From positions 1,240,001 to 1,304,000 of the forward strand of contig NZ_JAFBBQ010000001.1 of NCBI RefSeq assembly GCF_016907255.1: a DNA stretch of 64,000 bases. The letters run 5' to 3'. Source of the stretch: Microbacterium keratanolyticum. Its GTDB lineage: Bacteria > Actinomycetota > Actinomycetes > Actinomycetales > Microbacteriaceae. Of the stretch, positions 25,885 through 35,800 are shown in pieces. Positions within the stretch are counted from its first letter, which is position 1. Each line of letters opens with the position of its first letter. A program made the translations under genes and the position numbers. Below the pieces are notes generated by a model. The model was not told the DNA's origin. It was given only the letters and a program-made list of their open reading frames with translations, and ran no database searches.

Positions 25885-27492
25885 GTGTCCGCAGCACGCA
25901 TCCGCCAGCAGACGGTCGGCGACGGCGCTGCGCGCCTCAGCCTGGTGCCGGTGCTGATGAGCGCCCCGAGCGCGAGCCGCGTCTTCACGCGCACGATGCT
26001 CCATGAGGACGGCGAACTCGCGAACGCGCAGGACGCGCTCATCCTCGGTGTCGGAGTGCGCACCGCAGAGGACGTGGCGGATGCGGCACGCGAAGCCGTT
26101 CGCGCCGGGGCCGCGGCCCTCGTCGTGCGTGAGCCCGTCCCCCTCGACGACGAGACCAGGGCTCTGGCGGAGCAGGGCGCGCTGGCGATCCTCGGCGCAC
26201 CGATCGGCGTCGACTGGCTGCGCCTGGCCTCCTATCTCGCGGAAGAGCCGACGACCGCCCGGTACGGCATCGATGACGACGGGGATGCGGCGGCGGCATC
26301 CGACCTCTTCGACCTCGCCAACTCGCTCTCCTCGGTCCTCGGCGGGCCGGTGACGATCGAGAACAATGCGCACCGCATCCTCGCGTTCTCTGCCGACCAG
26401 GCCAAGGGCGATGAGGCCCGCAAGCACAGCGTGCTCGGCCACCAGGTGCCGCAGTACTACACCGAGATCCTCGCCCGATCCGGGGCGTTGCGCCGCATCG
26501 ACTCCTCCGCCACGCCTGTGTTCCTCGGTTCCATCGGCGAGGGGATCCTGCCCCGTGTCGCAATGCGCGTGCGGGCAGGAGGCGAATCCCTCGGCTCGAT
26601 CTGGGCCATCGTCGACGACGAGCTGACGCCGCTCCAGACCGGCGCGCTGACGGAGGCGGCCGCGGTGGCGTCGATCACGCTGTTCCGCCAGCGGGCGAGT
26701 TCGGATGCGGCCCGCCGTCTCCGCGCGAACGAGGTTCTCGACCTGCTCGCCGGCGGGGTGCAGGCACGTGAGGCGGCAGAGCGCCTCGGCTACGGAAGCG
26801 CGCCGACGTCGATCCTCGCGGCGGCGCCTGCGGGGCGCTCCGGCAGCCCGAGCGATGAGGCTGCGAACCTGCAGCGTCTCGCTGACGCGCTCGGCCTCTA
26901 CCTGCACCAGCTGCACCCCCTGTCGGTGGCCGCCCCCGTCGGTGGCACCGTCTACGCCGTGCTGCCGCACCTGCAGGAGCATCCGTCCGCCGACTTCGCG
27001 CGGCAGGTGGCGTTGACGTTCTCCGAGCGCTTCCGGCACGGACGCGCCGTCGTGGTCGGCGTCGGCGGTCCTGCCGCGCAGGTGACCGAGCTGCAGCATG
27101 CCCGCGCCGCAGCCGATCGTGCCCTGCGCGTGCTGGCGCACTCGTACCGCGATGCGCAGTCGCGCCGGGTCGCGACCGACGACGAGGTGCAGATCGAGTC
27201 GCTGCTGCTGCGTCTGTCGGATCAGCTCACCGCCGACGGGGTCAGCGCGACCGGACCACTGGTCGACCTGCGCGCGCACGACGCCGCGCACCGAACGGAA
27301 TACGTGGCGACGCTCGCGGCCTGGCTGGACGCGTTCGGCGACGTCGGCGTGGCCGCGGAGACGCTGCACGTGCATCCGAACACCTTCCGCTATCGCCTGC
27401 GCAAGCTGAATGCGATCGTGGGCACCGAGCTCTACGACCCCCAGCGGCGCTTCGGACTGATGCTGCAACTGCGACTTTTCGGCATGATCTGA
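25885..27492 (+). CDS. PucR-family transcriptional regulator
   Basis: A 535-residue regulator. The N-terminal part (about 1-110) resembles the PucR/purine-catabolism domain, and a GAF-like middle follows. The C-terminus carries the PucR helix-turn-helix: AETLHVHPNTFRYRLRKLNA and ending RRFGLMLQLRLFGMI. The start is GTG, supported by GGGAGG 7 nt upstream; a -10-like TACGCT lies near 25852. It heads the peptide-transport and D-amino-acid island and is its likely regulator. PucR relatives respond to amino acids or nitrogen compounds; the effector here is unknown. Confidence 0.92.
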   Translation: MSAARIRQQTVGDGAARLSLVPVLMSAPSASRVFTRTMLHEDGELANAQDALILGVGVRTAEDVADAAREAVRAGAAALVVREPVPLDDETRALAEQGALAILGAPIGVDWLRLASYLAEEPTTARYGIDDDGDAAAASDLFDLANSLSSVLGGPVTIENNAHRILAFSADQAKGDEARKHSVLGHQVPQYYTEILARSGALRRIDSSATPVFLGSIGEGILPRVAMRVRAGGESLGSIWAIVDDELTPLQTGALTEAAAVASITLFRQRASSDAARRLRANEVLDLLAGGVQAREAAERLGYGSAPTSILAAAPAGRSGSPSDEAANLQRLADALGLYLHQLHPLSVAAPVGGTVYAVLPHLQEHPSADFARQVALTFSERFRHGRAVVVGVGGPAAQVTELQHARAAADRALRVLAHSYRDAQSRRVATDDEVQIESLLLRLSDQLTADGVSATGPLVDLRAHDAAHRTEYVATLAAWLDAFGDVGVAAETLHVHPNTFRYRLRKLNAIVGTELYDPQRRFGLMLQLRLFGMI

Positions 27493-27522
27493 GGTTCTCT
27501 TCGCCGACCCCCGCGGAGCGGG

Positions 27523-27568
27523 TTGTCCATTTCGACAACAGACCCCGGAAAGTCTGTCTTCCTCGACA
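27523..27568. promoter_or_regulatory. Tandem PucR-type operators before the transporter operon
   Basis: Two copies of TGTC-N6-GACA: TTGTCCATTTCGACAA at 27523-27538 and CTGTCTTCCTCGACAA from 27554. Their centres are 31 bp apart, about three helical turns, so two dimers would bind the same DNA face. They lie between the PucR stop and the substrate-binding protein gene. A short GC hairpin, CCCGC-GGA-GCGGG at 27510-27522, precedes them and may end pucR transcription. Confidence 0.7.
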
Positions 27569-27638
27569 ATGCCATCCGCGCGCGATCAGGTTGGGTAGAG
27601 GGAACGCACTCACAGCATCCACCCGATCCGGAGGCACC

Positions 27639-29228
27639 ATGCGATCCCGAATCCTCGCGCCCCTCGCTCTCGCAGCCACGGCCGCGCTCACCCTCACCGC
27701 GTGCGCGGGCGGCGCTGCCCCCGCAGGCTCGGGCGAGCCCGCCGTCGACGGCACCTTCACGATGGCGCTCAACGCCGACCCCGGCAACCTCAACCCGCTG
27801 CTCACCGCGGGCAGCCCGACGCACCAGCTCGCACAGCTCAGCTACGACTTCCTCGTCTACGTCGACCCGACGACCAGCGAGGTCAGCCCGTGGCTCGCCG
27901 AGTCGTGGGAAGAGACGCCGTCCTCGGCGACCTTCACGCTGCGTGACGACATCGTGTGCGCGGACGGCACCCCGCTGACCGCCCAGACCGTCGCCGACAA
28001 CATCACGTTCGTCACCACGGAGGACAACAAGTCCGCCCTGCGCGGCGTCTACGTCCCCGCGACGGCCAGCGCTGTCGCTGACGGCAACACCGTCACGGTC
28101 TCGACGCCCGCCGCATCCCCCTTCCTCCTGCTCAACCTGTCGCGTCTGCCGATCCTCTGCGACGCCGCCCTCACCGACCCGGAGTCGGCCACCACGGGCA
28201 CCGTGGGATCGGGCATGTACGAGCTGACCGCCTCGGTCGCGAACGACAGCTACACCTACACCCGCCGCGACGACTACACGTGGGGACCCAACGACGCCAC
28301 CGCCAAGACCGAGGGCACTCCGAAGACGGTCGAGGTGAAGATCATCACGAACGAGTCGACGGCGGCCAACCAGCTGCTGTCCGGCGAGATCAACGCCGCC
28401 ATCATCACCGGCGCCGACCAGGAGCGTCTCGACTCCTCCGGCTTCGCGGCCGCCGAGAGCGGCGCGATCGCGGGCGAGATGTACTTCAACCACGGTGCGG
28501 ACCGTCCGACCTCCGACGTCGCCGTGCGCACCGCGCTCGTCCAGGCCGTCAACCTGCAGGACCTCGCCGCCGTGATCACGGGCGGCCGTGGCATCCCGTC
28601 GAAGAGCCTCGTCTCGACCGACCCGCGCGCCTGCGTCGACGACACCGTGACCGGCAACCTCCCCGCGTTCGACCCCAAGGCCGCAGCCAAGACGCTTGAG
28701 GGGGCCGGCTGGGCGAAGGGCGCCGACGGCATCTACGCCAAGGACGGCCAGCCGCTGAGCCTGCGCTTCTTCTACGACTCGATGGGCGACACCTACGACG
28801 CCGCCGCCGATGTCGCCCTTCAGGCATGGACCGAGCTGGGCGCCGACGTCGAGGTCACCTCGGGCGACTCGAACAAGACCGTCGAGGTGCTACTGAGCGG
28901 CACGGACAACTCCGGCTGGGACATCTCCTGGGAGCCCATCTACGTGAACCTGCCGAGCATGCTGGTGCCGTTCTTCAGCGGCCCCGCCCCGGCCGAGGGC
29001 CTGAACTTCCTGCAGGTGAGCAACCCGGAGTACGACGCCGCCGTGGCCGCAGCCACCGAGCTCGTCGGGCCCGAGGCCTGCGCCGCGTGGGCCGACGCCG
29101 AGAAGGCACTGTTCGCGCAGACCTCGGTCGTGCCGTTCGCCGACTCGATCAAGAAGACGTACTTCAACGGTGCGGAGCTCGCCTTCGGCACCAGGATCTC
29201 GGGTCCGGCACTCCGGGTCACCAAGTAA
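27639..29228 (+). CDS. Peptide ABC transporter substrate-binding lipoprotein (family 5)
   Basis: A 529-residue extracytoplasmic binding protein. The signal peptide ends in the lipobox LTAC, so the mature protein is membrane-anchored. FTMALNADPGNLNPLLTAGS and the following SYDFLVYVDP are typical of the DppA/OppA class (SBP family 5). The C-terminal SWEPIYVNLPSMLVPFF segment is also in family. GGAGG precedes the ATG. It begins the transporter operon and should deliver oligopeptides or modified amino acids to the permeases that follow. Confidence 0.95.
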   Translation: MRSRILAPLALAATAALTLTACAGGAAPAGSGEPAVDGTFTMALNADPGNLNPLLTAGSPTHQLAQLSYDFLVYVDPTTSEVSPWLAESWEETPSSATFTLRDDIVCADGTPLTAQTVADNITFVTTEDNKSALRGVYVPATASAVADGNTVTVSTPAASPFLLLNLSRLPILCDAALTDPESATTGTVGSGMYELTASVANDSYTYTRRDDYTWGPNDATAKTEGTPKTVEVKIITNESTAANQLLSGEINAAIITGADQERLDSSGFAAAESGAIAGEMYFNHGADRPTSDVAVRTALVQAVNLQDLAAVITGGRGIPSKSLVSTDPRACVDDTVTGNLPAFDPKAAAKTLEGAGWAKGADGIYAKDGQPLSLRFFYDSMGDTYDAAADVALQAWTELGADVEVTSGDSNKTVEVLLSGTDNSGWDISWEPIYVNLPSMLVPFFSGPAPAEGLNFLQVSNPEYDAAVAAATELVGPEACAAWADAEKALFAQTSVVPFADSIKKTYFNGAELAFGTRISGPALRVTK

Positions 29229-29252
29229 GAGAATCCTCACGATAGCGACACG

Positions 29253-30251
29253 ATGACTTCAATCGACGCGACCCTTCGCCCGCGGCGGACCTCCTGGTTC
29301 GCCGCGGGCGGCTGGCCATCCTTCCTCCTGCGCCGCCTGGGGCAGTTCGTCCTGTCCCTCTGGGGACTGGTGACGGCGGCGTTCCTGATGCTGCAGCTCA
29401 TCCCCGGCGACCCGGTGCGCATGGTGGTCGGAATGAACGCCTCGGTCGAGGTCGTCGAAGACATGCGTCGCCAACTGGGCCTCGACCTTCCGCTGCATGA
29501 GCAGTACTTCCGCTTCCTGGGCGGGCTGCTCACCGGAAACCCGGGCAACTCGCTGAACCTGCAGCAGCCCGTGTTCGAGGTCATCGCGGCTCGCCTGCCG
29601 GCGACGCTCGAACTCGCACTTCTCACGATCGTCGTCGTGCTCGTCGTCGCGGTTCCCCTCGGGATCCTCTTCGCCGCCCTCACCCGCGGCGGACGCCGCC
29701 GCGGACTCGAGGTCGGCTACACGTCGGTCACCGGCATCTTCGCCGTGGTCCCGGAGTTCCTCTTCGGCGTCGGACTCGTCTACATCTTCGCCGTCGCGAC
29801 GCACCTGCTGCCGGTCGCTGGACGCACGGGGCCGGCGAGCTACGTGCTTCCGGTCGCCGCGCTCGCGCTCGGCGCCACCGCATCGCTCTCGCGGATCGTG
29901 CGCATCGAAGCGCTGAACGTTCTCGACACGGACTACATCCGCACGGCGCGCGCGAAGCGCATGCCGGCCGCTCTCCTCTACCTGCGTCACGCGCTGCCGA
30001 ACCTGCTCACACCGACGCTGACTCTGGCGGGCATCATGCTCGGCTCGCTGATCGCGGGCACGATCCTGGTGGAGAGCATCTTCGCCTGGCCCGGTCTCGG
30101 GCAGACTCTCGTCGCCTCGATCACGGGCAAGGACTACCCGCTCGCCCAGACTCTCGTGGTCGTGTACGGCGGGATGGTGCTGCTGATCAACCTGATCGTC
30201 GACATCGTGCTCGCCCTCATCGATCCCCGCTCCACGATCACGGAGGCGTGA
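29253..30251 (+). CDS. Peptide ABC transporter permease, DppB type
   Basis: A 332-residue inner-membrane permease. The N-terminal helix is followed by LIPGDPVRMVVGMNASVEVV, the DppB-type signature. The EAA-like loop reads RTARAKRMPAALLYLRHALP. The C-terminal ESIFAWPGLGQTLV and KDYPLAQTLVVVYG motifs are also typical. It follows the binding protein by 24 nt, and the next gene starts 3 nt after it. Confidence 0.95.
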   Translation: MTSIDATLRPRRTSWFAAGGWPSFLLRRLGQFVLSLWGLVTAAFLMLQLIPGDPVRMVVGMNASVEVVEDMRRQLGLDLPLHEQYFRFLGGLLTGNPGNSLNLQQPVFEVIAARLPATLELALLTIVVVLVVAVPLGILFAALTRGGRRRGLEVGYTSVTGIFAVVPEFLFGVGLVYIFAVATHLLPVAGRTGPASYVLPVAALALGATASLSRIVRIEALNVLDTDYIRTARAKRMPAALLYLRHALPNLLTPTLTLAGIMLGSLIAGTILVESIFAWPGLGQTLVASITGKDYPLAQTLVVVYGGMVLLINLIVDIVLALIDPRSTITEA

Positions 30252-30254
30252 GAC

Positions 30255-32060
30255 ATGACCATCGAACTCACCCCTCCTGCCGTGCGGCGTCCGCACTGGA
30301 TCCGCACCACACTGCGCACGCCACTCGGCATCCTCGCCGCGCTCGGGCTGCTCGTACTGACGACGTTCGCGATCATCGGCCCCATCGTCTGGGGTGAGCA
30401 GGCGGTCACGCCGAACCCGATGGCGCTGTCGCAGGGACCGAGCGCGGAGCACATCTTCGGAACGGATGCCGCGGGTCGCGACGTCTTCGCGCGCACGATG
30501 GCGGCCACCCGACTGAGCGTTCTCATGGCTCTCGGCGCGGTCGGCCTCGGCGTCGGCATGGGCGTCGTCCTCGGCACGCTGCCCGCCCTGCTTCCGCGGT
30601 GGGCCGGGCGCATCCTCGTCGCGATCCTGAACTTCGCGATCGCCTTCCCTGCACTGCTGCTGGCGATCTTCCTGTTGATCATCTTCGGCAAGGGCAGCGG
30701 TTCTGCCGTCCTCGCCGTCGGCATCGCGCTCGCTCCGGCGTATGCGCGCCTCACGCACACCCTGACGTCATCGATCGCGGGTCGGGAGTTCATCGACGCC
30801 GCCCGAGTGCTCGGCGTGAGCCGTGCCGGGCTGCTCTTCCGCCACATCCTGCCGAACGTGCGCGAGCCGCTGATCGTGAACGCCTCGATCTCGCTCGGCA
30901 ATGGCCTCATTGCATTCGCTGGCCTGTCGTTCCTCGGGCTCGGCATCCAGCCTCCCGAGTTCGACTGGGGACGGATGCTCAACGAGGGCCTGTCCAAGAT
31001 CTTCGTGAACCCCGCCACGGCGCTCGCTCCGGGCATCGCCGTCGTGCTGGCCGGGCTCATCTTCACCCTCACGGGCGAGGCGATCGCCCGTGGCACGGGC
31101 GTGCAGCGCAGCCTGCCGCGCCGCCGCCCGGCGCTCCGCCTGCCCGCAGCATCCGCACCGCAACAGCCCATCGCCACGGACGCCGTGCTCGACGTGCAGA
31201 ACCTCACGGTCACTGTTCCCGCGGGGGATGGCTGGAGCCGCGCCGTCGATGGCGTCAGCTTCCGCGTCGCTGCGGGCGAAGCCGTGGGCATCGTGGGCGA
31301 GTCGGGGTCGGGCAAGAGCCTGACGTGCCTGTCCGTCGCTCAGCTGACGCAGGAGCCGGTGCAGGTCACGGCAGACAGCATCCGCTTCGCCGGCACCCAG
31401 ATCGCGGGTGCAGGACGCGCAGGAGCCCGTCAGATCTCGAAGCTGCTCGGCACCCGCATGGCCATGGTGTTCCAGGACCCGATGTCGTCGCTCAACCCCG
31501 CACTGCGCGTGGGAGCGCAGGTCGCCGAGATCGGCTGGCTGCACGAGGGCCTGACCCGCAGCGAGGCCGGCCGCAAGGCCGTGCAGCGGCTGAAGGACGT
31601 GAAGATTCCGGATGCGGCGCGCCGGGCGAAGCAGCTTCCGCACGAGTTCTCCGGGGGAATGCGCCAGCGCGCCATGATCGCGATGGGGCTCATGGGCAGC
31701 CCGTCGCTCATCATCGCCGACGAGCCGACCACCGCGCTCGACGTCACGGTGCAGCACGAGGTGCTGCGCCTGTTGCACGACGTGCGCGCGGAGACGGGTG
31801 CCGCGCTGCTGCTCATCTCGCACGACATGGCCGTTGTCACGGGCGTCTGCACGCGCGTGCTCGTCATGTACCAGGGCCACCTGGTCGAGGACATCGCGAC
31901 GGACGATCTGCTTGCCGGCCGCGCAACCCACCCGTACACGCGGGCACTGCTCGCCGCGGTGCCGACCATGACGACCGACCGCGACGCCCCGCTCGCGACG
32001 ATCGATGACGAGGCGCGTGCGCGTTTCGCCGCCGAAGCTGAGACGGAGGCCGTGCGATGA
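30255..32060 (+). CDS. Fused peptide ABC transporter permease (DppC) and ATPase (DppD)
   Basis: A 601-residue fusion. Residues 1 to about 285 form a DppC-type permease, with HIFGTDAAGRDVFARTM and an EAA loop FIDAARVLGVSRAGLLFRHI. After a linker, about 310-601 is an ABC ATPase with Walker A GESGSGKS, signature FSGGMRQRAMIAMGL, Walker B IIADEPTTALDVT and the OppD-type ending THPYTRALLAAVP. DppC-DppD fusions are known in Actinobacteria. Its stop overlaps the start of the second ATPase by 4 nt. Confidence 0.95.
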   Translation: MTIELTPPAVRRPHWIRTTLRTPLGILAALGLLVLTTFAIIGPIVWGEQAVTPNPMALSQGPSAEHIFGTDAAGRDVFARTMAATRLSVLMALGAVGLGVGMGVVLGTLPALLPRWAGRILVAILNFAIAFPALLLAIFLLIIFGKGSGSAVLAVGIALAPAYARLTHTLTSSIAGREFIDAARVLGVSRAGLLFRHILPNVREPLIVNASISLGNGLIAFAGLSFLGLGIQPPEFDWGRMLNEGLSKIFVNPATALAPGIAVVLAGLIFTLTGEAIARGTGVQRSLPRRRPALRLPAASAPQQPIATDAVLDVQNLTVTVPAGDGWSRAVDGVSFRVAAGEAVGIVGESGSGKSLTCLSVAQLTQEPVQVTADSIRFAGTQIAGAGRAGARQISKLLGTRMAMVFQDPMSSLNPALRVGAQVAEIGWLHEGLTRSEAGRKAVQRLKDVKIPDAARRAKQLPHEFSGGMRQRAMIAMGLMGSPSLIIADEPTTALDVTVQHEVLRLLHDVRAETGAALLLISHDMAVVTGVCTRVLVMYQGHLVEDIATDDLLAGRATHPYTRALLAAVPTMTTDRDAPLATIDDEARARFAAEAETEAVR

Positions 32061-32851
32061 CCGCGCTGCGCTTCGAGAACGTGCACGTTCACTTCGGTCG
32101 CGGCAGCCGCGCCTTCCACGCGGTGCGCGGTGTCGACCTGGAGGTCGCCTCCGGTCGCATCATGGGCCTGGTCGGCGAGTCCGGCTCCGGCAAGTCCACT
32201 CTCGCGCGCGCCGCAGTGGGGCTCGTCGAACCGTCGTCGGGACGCATCGCAGCCGACGGCGTCGACCTCGTGCACGCCAAGGGTGCTGCACGGGCGCTGC
32301 GCCGTCGCATCCAGATGATCTTCCAGGATCCCTCGGCATGCCTCGACCCCCGCATGACGATCAGCGACTCGATCGCCGAGGCGCTCACGGCGGCCGCGCG
32401 CCGCGATGGGAAGCCCCGTCCGCGTCGCACCGAGATCACCGCCCAGGTCGAGCGGCTGCTGCAGACCGTGCACCTCGACCCCCGCAAGGCGCACGATCTG
32501 CCGACGGCGTTCTCGGGCGGACAGCGCCAGCGCATCGCGATCGCACGTGCGCTGGCCGCCGCCCCGACCGTTCTACTGGCCGACGAGATCACCTCAGCGC
32601 TCGACGTCTCGGTGCAGGGCGCCGTGCTCAACCTGCTCCTCGAGCTGCAGCGCGAACTGCAGCTCACGATGCTCTTCGTCAGCCACAACCTCGCCGTCGT
32701 GCGCTACGTGTGCGATGACGTCGCGGTCATGCGGCACGGCGAACTGGTCGAGACCGGGCCTGTGCTCGACGTGATCGACAACCCCCAGCATGAGTACACG
32801 CGCGGACTGATGGCCGCGATTCCCCAGCTCGGCGAAACCCTGTTCCGATGA
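32057..32851 (+). CDS. Peptide ABC transporter ATPase, DppF type
   Basis: A 264-residue ATPase completing the importer. Walker A is GESGSGKSTLARA, the signature FSGGQRQRIAIARAL, Walker B VLLADEITSALDVS. The C-terminus PQHEYTRGLMAAIPQLG is DppF-like but short, lacking the longer cysteine-containing extension of some relatives. It begins inside the stop of the permease-ATPase fusion, and its own stop overlaps a possible start of the hydrolase gene. Confidence 0.94.
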   Translation: MTALRFENVHVHFGRGSRAFHAVRGVDLEVASGRIMGLVGESGSGKSTLARAAVGLVEPSSGRIAADGVDLVHAKGAARALRRRIQMIFQDPSACLDPRMTISDSIAEALTAAARRDGKPRPRRTEITAQVERLLQTVHLDPRKAHDLPTAFSGGQRQRIAIARALAAAPTVLLADEITSALDVSVQGAVLNLLLELQRELQLTMLFVSHNLAVVRYVCDDVAVMRHGELVETGPVLDVIDNPQHEYTRGLMAAIPQLGETLFR

Positions 32852-32862
32852 AGGATGATGCG

Positions 32863-35800
32863 ATGAACGACACCCAGAGCCCTTCGACGCGCCCCGCGGA
32901 GATCGATGACTACCTCGATGTCGTGGTCCCCACGGCACCGGTGACGAACTCTGCCGGACGCACGGTGTTCGTGCGCTCGGCTGTCGACCGGGCGGCTGAC
33001 CGCAACGACTTCTCCCTCTGGCTGATCGAGGACGGCACTGCTCGCCGTCTCACCGAGGGACCATCGGATGCGGCGCCGACCTGGAACGAGAGCACGGGCG
33101 ACATCGTCTTCGTACGCCCGGATGCGGCGGGCCTGCCGCAGCTGTGGGCGCTGAACCCCGACGGCGGTGCCCCGCGCGCGCTCACACAGACGGATCCGCG
33201 CCTCCCGCAGGGCGTCGGCGCACCGGTCGTCTCCCCGGACGGCACGCGCATCGCCTTCTCCGCGCCGGTGTCACGCCGCGCCGATGACAGTGGCGTCCTC
33301 GTCGCACCGGATCGCCGCTACAAGATCGACGGCGTCGGTGTGCGTGCGGACGTGCGCAACCATCTGTTCCAGCTCACGCTCGCCAGCGGGCGCATCACCC
33401 GCCTCACCGATGGCGACTTCGACGCGACGGCCCCGGCATATTCCCCGGACGGCATGTCTCTTGCGTTCTCCGCGGACAGCGCCCCGGATGCTGTGGAGCA
33501 GCGCTCTTCACAGGTGCACGTGCTCGACCTCTCACTGCTCAGCTACCCGACGCGCGCGATCGGCACCGCGACGGGTGTGCACGGCCCGCTGCTCTGGACG
33601 CCCAGCGGCGACGCGGTCATCGCGGTCGGCGCGGATGCGCCCGCCGTCGGACACGCACACCTCCTGGTGCTGAGCCTCGACCCGGCCATCGCCGACCGAT
33701 CACTCACCGCCGCCCTCGACCGCAATGTCATGCCGGGCGGACCCGGCTACCCCGGCGGACGCCCCGCGCTCAGCGCCCACGGCGAGGTCGTCTTCTGCCT
33801 GCGCGAAGGCGGATCCACCGAGATCTGGGCTGTACCGCTCGCCGGCGGCGAGGCGCGCCCGATCCTCGCCGGTCCGCAGCGGGTCGTCTCCGGCATCGCC
33901 GTGGGCACGACCACCGTGCGTGGGATTCTTGCGACGCCCACGAGCTTCGGTGAGATCGTCGAGGTGCCTCTCGCCGCAGCATCCGAGAGCGAACCGGTGG
34001 TCCTGACGGAGTTCGGAGCCGCCCTCGACGGCGTGGAGTTCCCGGCCGCGCAGCGCAGGACCTTCGCGATCTCGGATGGCACGACGGTCGAGGCGTTCCT
34101 CCTCCGCGACCCGGCGCTCACCGGCGCCGGTCCTCTCGTGCTGGACGTGCACGGCGGCCCCCACAACGCGTGGACCGGCACGCAGTCGGTCATGCAACCG
34201 CACCACGCCGATCTCGTCGCCCGGGGCTACACCGTGCTCATGGTGAACCCGCGCGGCAGCGACGGCTACGGCGAGAGCTTCTTCACCGCCGTCTACGACG
34301 CCTGGGGCGAGGCCGACCTGCAGGACTTCCTGCAGCCGATCGACCAGCTCGTCGCCGAAGGGATCGCCGACCCGACGCAGCTCGTCGTCACCGGCTACAG
34401 CTACGGCGGCTTCATGACCTGCGCACTGACGGCCTGGACCGATCGCTTCGTCGCCGCTGTCACGGGCGGACTCGTCGCCGACCTGGGACAGTTCTCCGGG
34501 GCATCCACCGACGGCATCCTGCTCGACCGCCTGGAGTTCGATCCTCACAGCGGCCGTGCCCGCGCGCTCTCACCCCTCGCCCGTGTCGCCGAGGTCACGG
34601 CGCCGACGCTCATCCTGCACGGTGGCGCCGACCTGCTGTGCCCGGTGCTGCAGGCCGAGCAGTGGCACGCAGGTCTCGCTCTTGCCGGTGTCGAGAGCGA
34701 GCTCGTCGTCTACCCCGGGGGCGCGCATGCGTTCGTGCTGAACGGCACGCCCTCGCACCGCGTCGACTACAGCCGCCGCCTCGTCGCCTGGTTCGAGCGT
34801 CACCTGTCTCCACTGCCCGCGAAGTCGACCGTCGACCCGGCGCTCTGGCAGCGTCGCCTGGAGACCGTGCTCGACAAGTACGGCATCCCCGGCGCCAGCT
34901 TCGGCGTCCTCACGACGACCCGCGCGGGCGTGGAGGTCGAGGTGGTCTCGGCGGGTGTCCTCAATGCGGCGACCGGTGCCTCCGCGGCACCCGACGCGCT
35001 GTTCCAGATCGGCTCGATCACGAAGACCTGGACGGGCGTGCTCATCATGCAGCTCGTCGAAGAGGGACTTCTCGATCTGGATGCTCCGGTGCGCGCCGTG
35101 CTGCCGCAGTTTGCAGTCGCCGATACCGCCGTCTCCGCGAGTGTGACCGCGCGCCAGCTGCTCACGCACACAAGCGGCATCGACGGCGATGTCTTCCTCG
35201 ACACCGGCCGCGGCGACGACACCGTCGAACGGTATCTCGACGCGCTCGGCGACGTCGTGCAGAACTTCGCTCCCGGTGCGGACTGGTCATACTGCAACAC
35301 CGCTTTCGGCATCCTCGGGCGCATGATCGAGGTGCTTCGCGGGGCGACCTGGGACGAGGTGCTGCGCGAGCGCATCCTCGAACCGCTCGGCCTGACGCAC
35401 ACGACGACCCTGCCCGAGGACACGCTGCGCTTCGCCTCCGCCGTCGGACACACCGGTGACATCCGCGACGGCTCTGCAGCTCCTGTGCCGCACGTCATGA
35501 TCACGCGCTCGGCGGGGCCGGCCGGCCTCATCAGTGCCCGCGCAGAGGACGTCCTGCGCTTCGCGGCAGACTCCATCGCCGAGAGCCCGGTGCTGCTGTC
35601 GCGCGCGTCCTACGCGGCGATGATCGAAGACCAGAAGGTCATCGGCATGGCCGGCTTCGCAGATGTGCAGGGGCTCGCATGGATCCAGCACGAGTGGAGT
35701 GGTCACCGCATCCACGGCCACGACGGTGGCACGCTCGGGCAGCAGGCCTTCCTGCGGATCTCCGCGGATGCGGGTGTCGCGGTCGTTCTGCTGACGAACG

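Noticed and set aside
30134-31931. Possible separate permease and ATPase genes instead of a fusion at 30255-32060.
   Set aside because: The frame is continuous across the junction with a plausible linker, and no internal start with a ribosome binding site was seen; fused DppC-DppD proteins are known in Actinobacteria.
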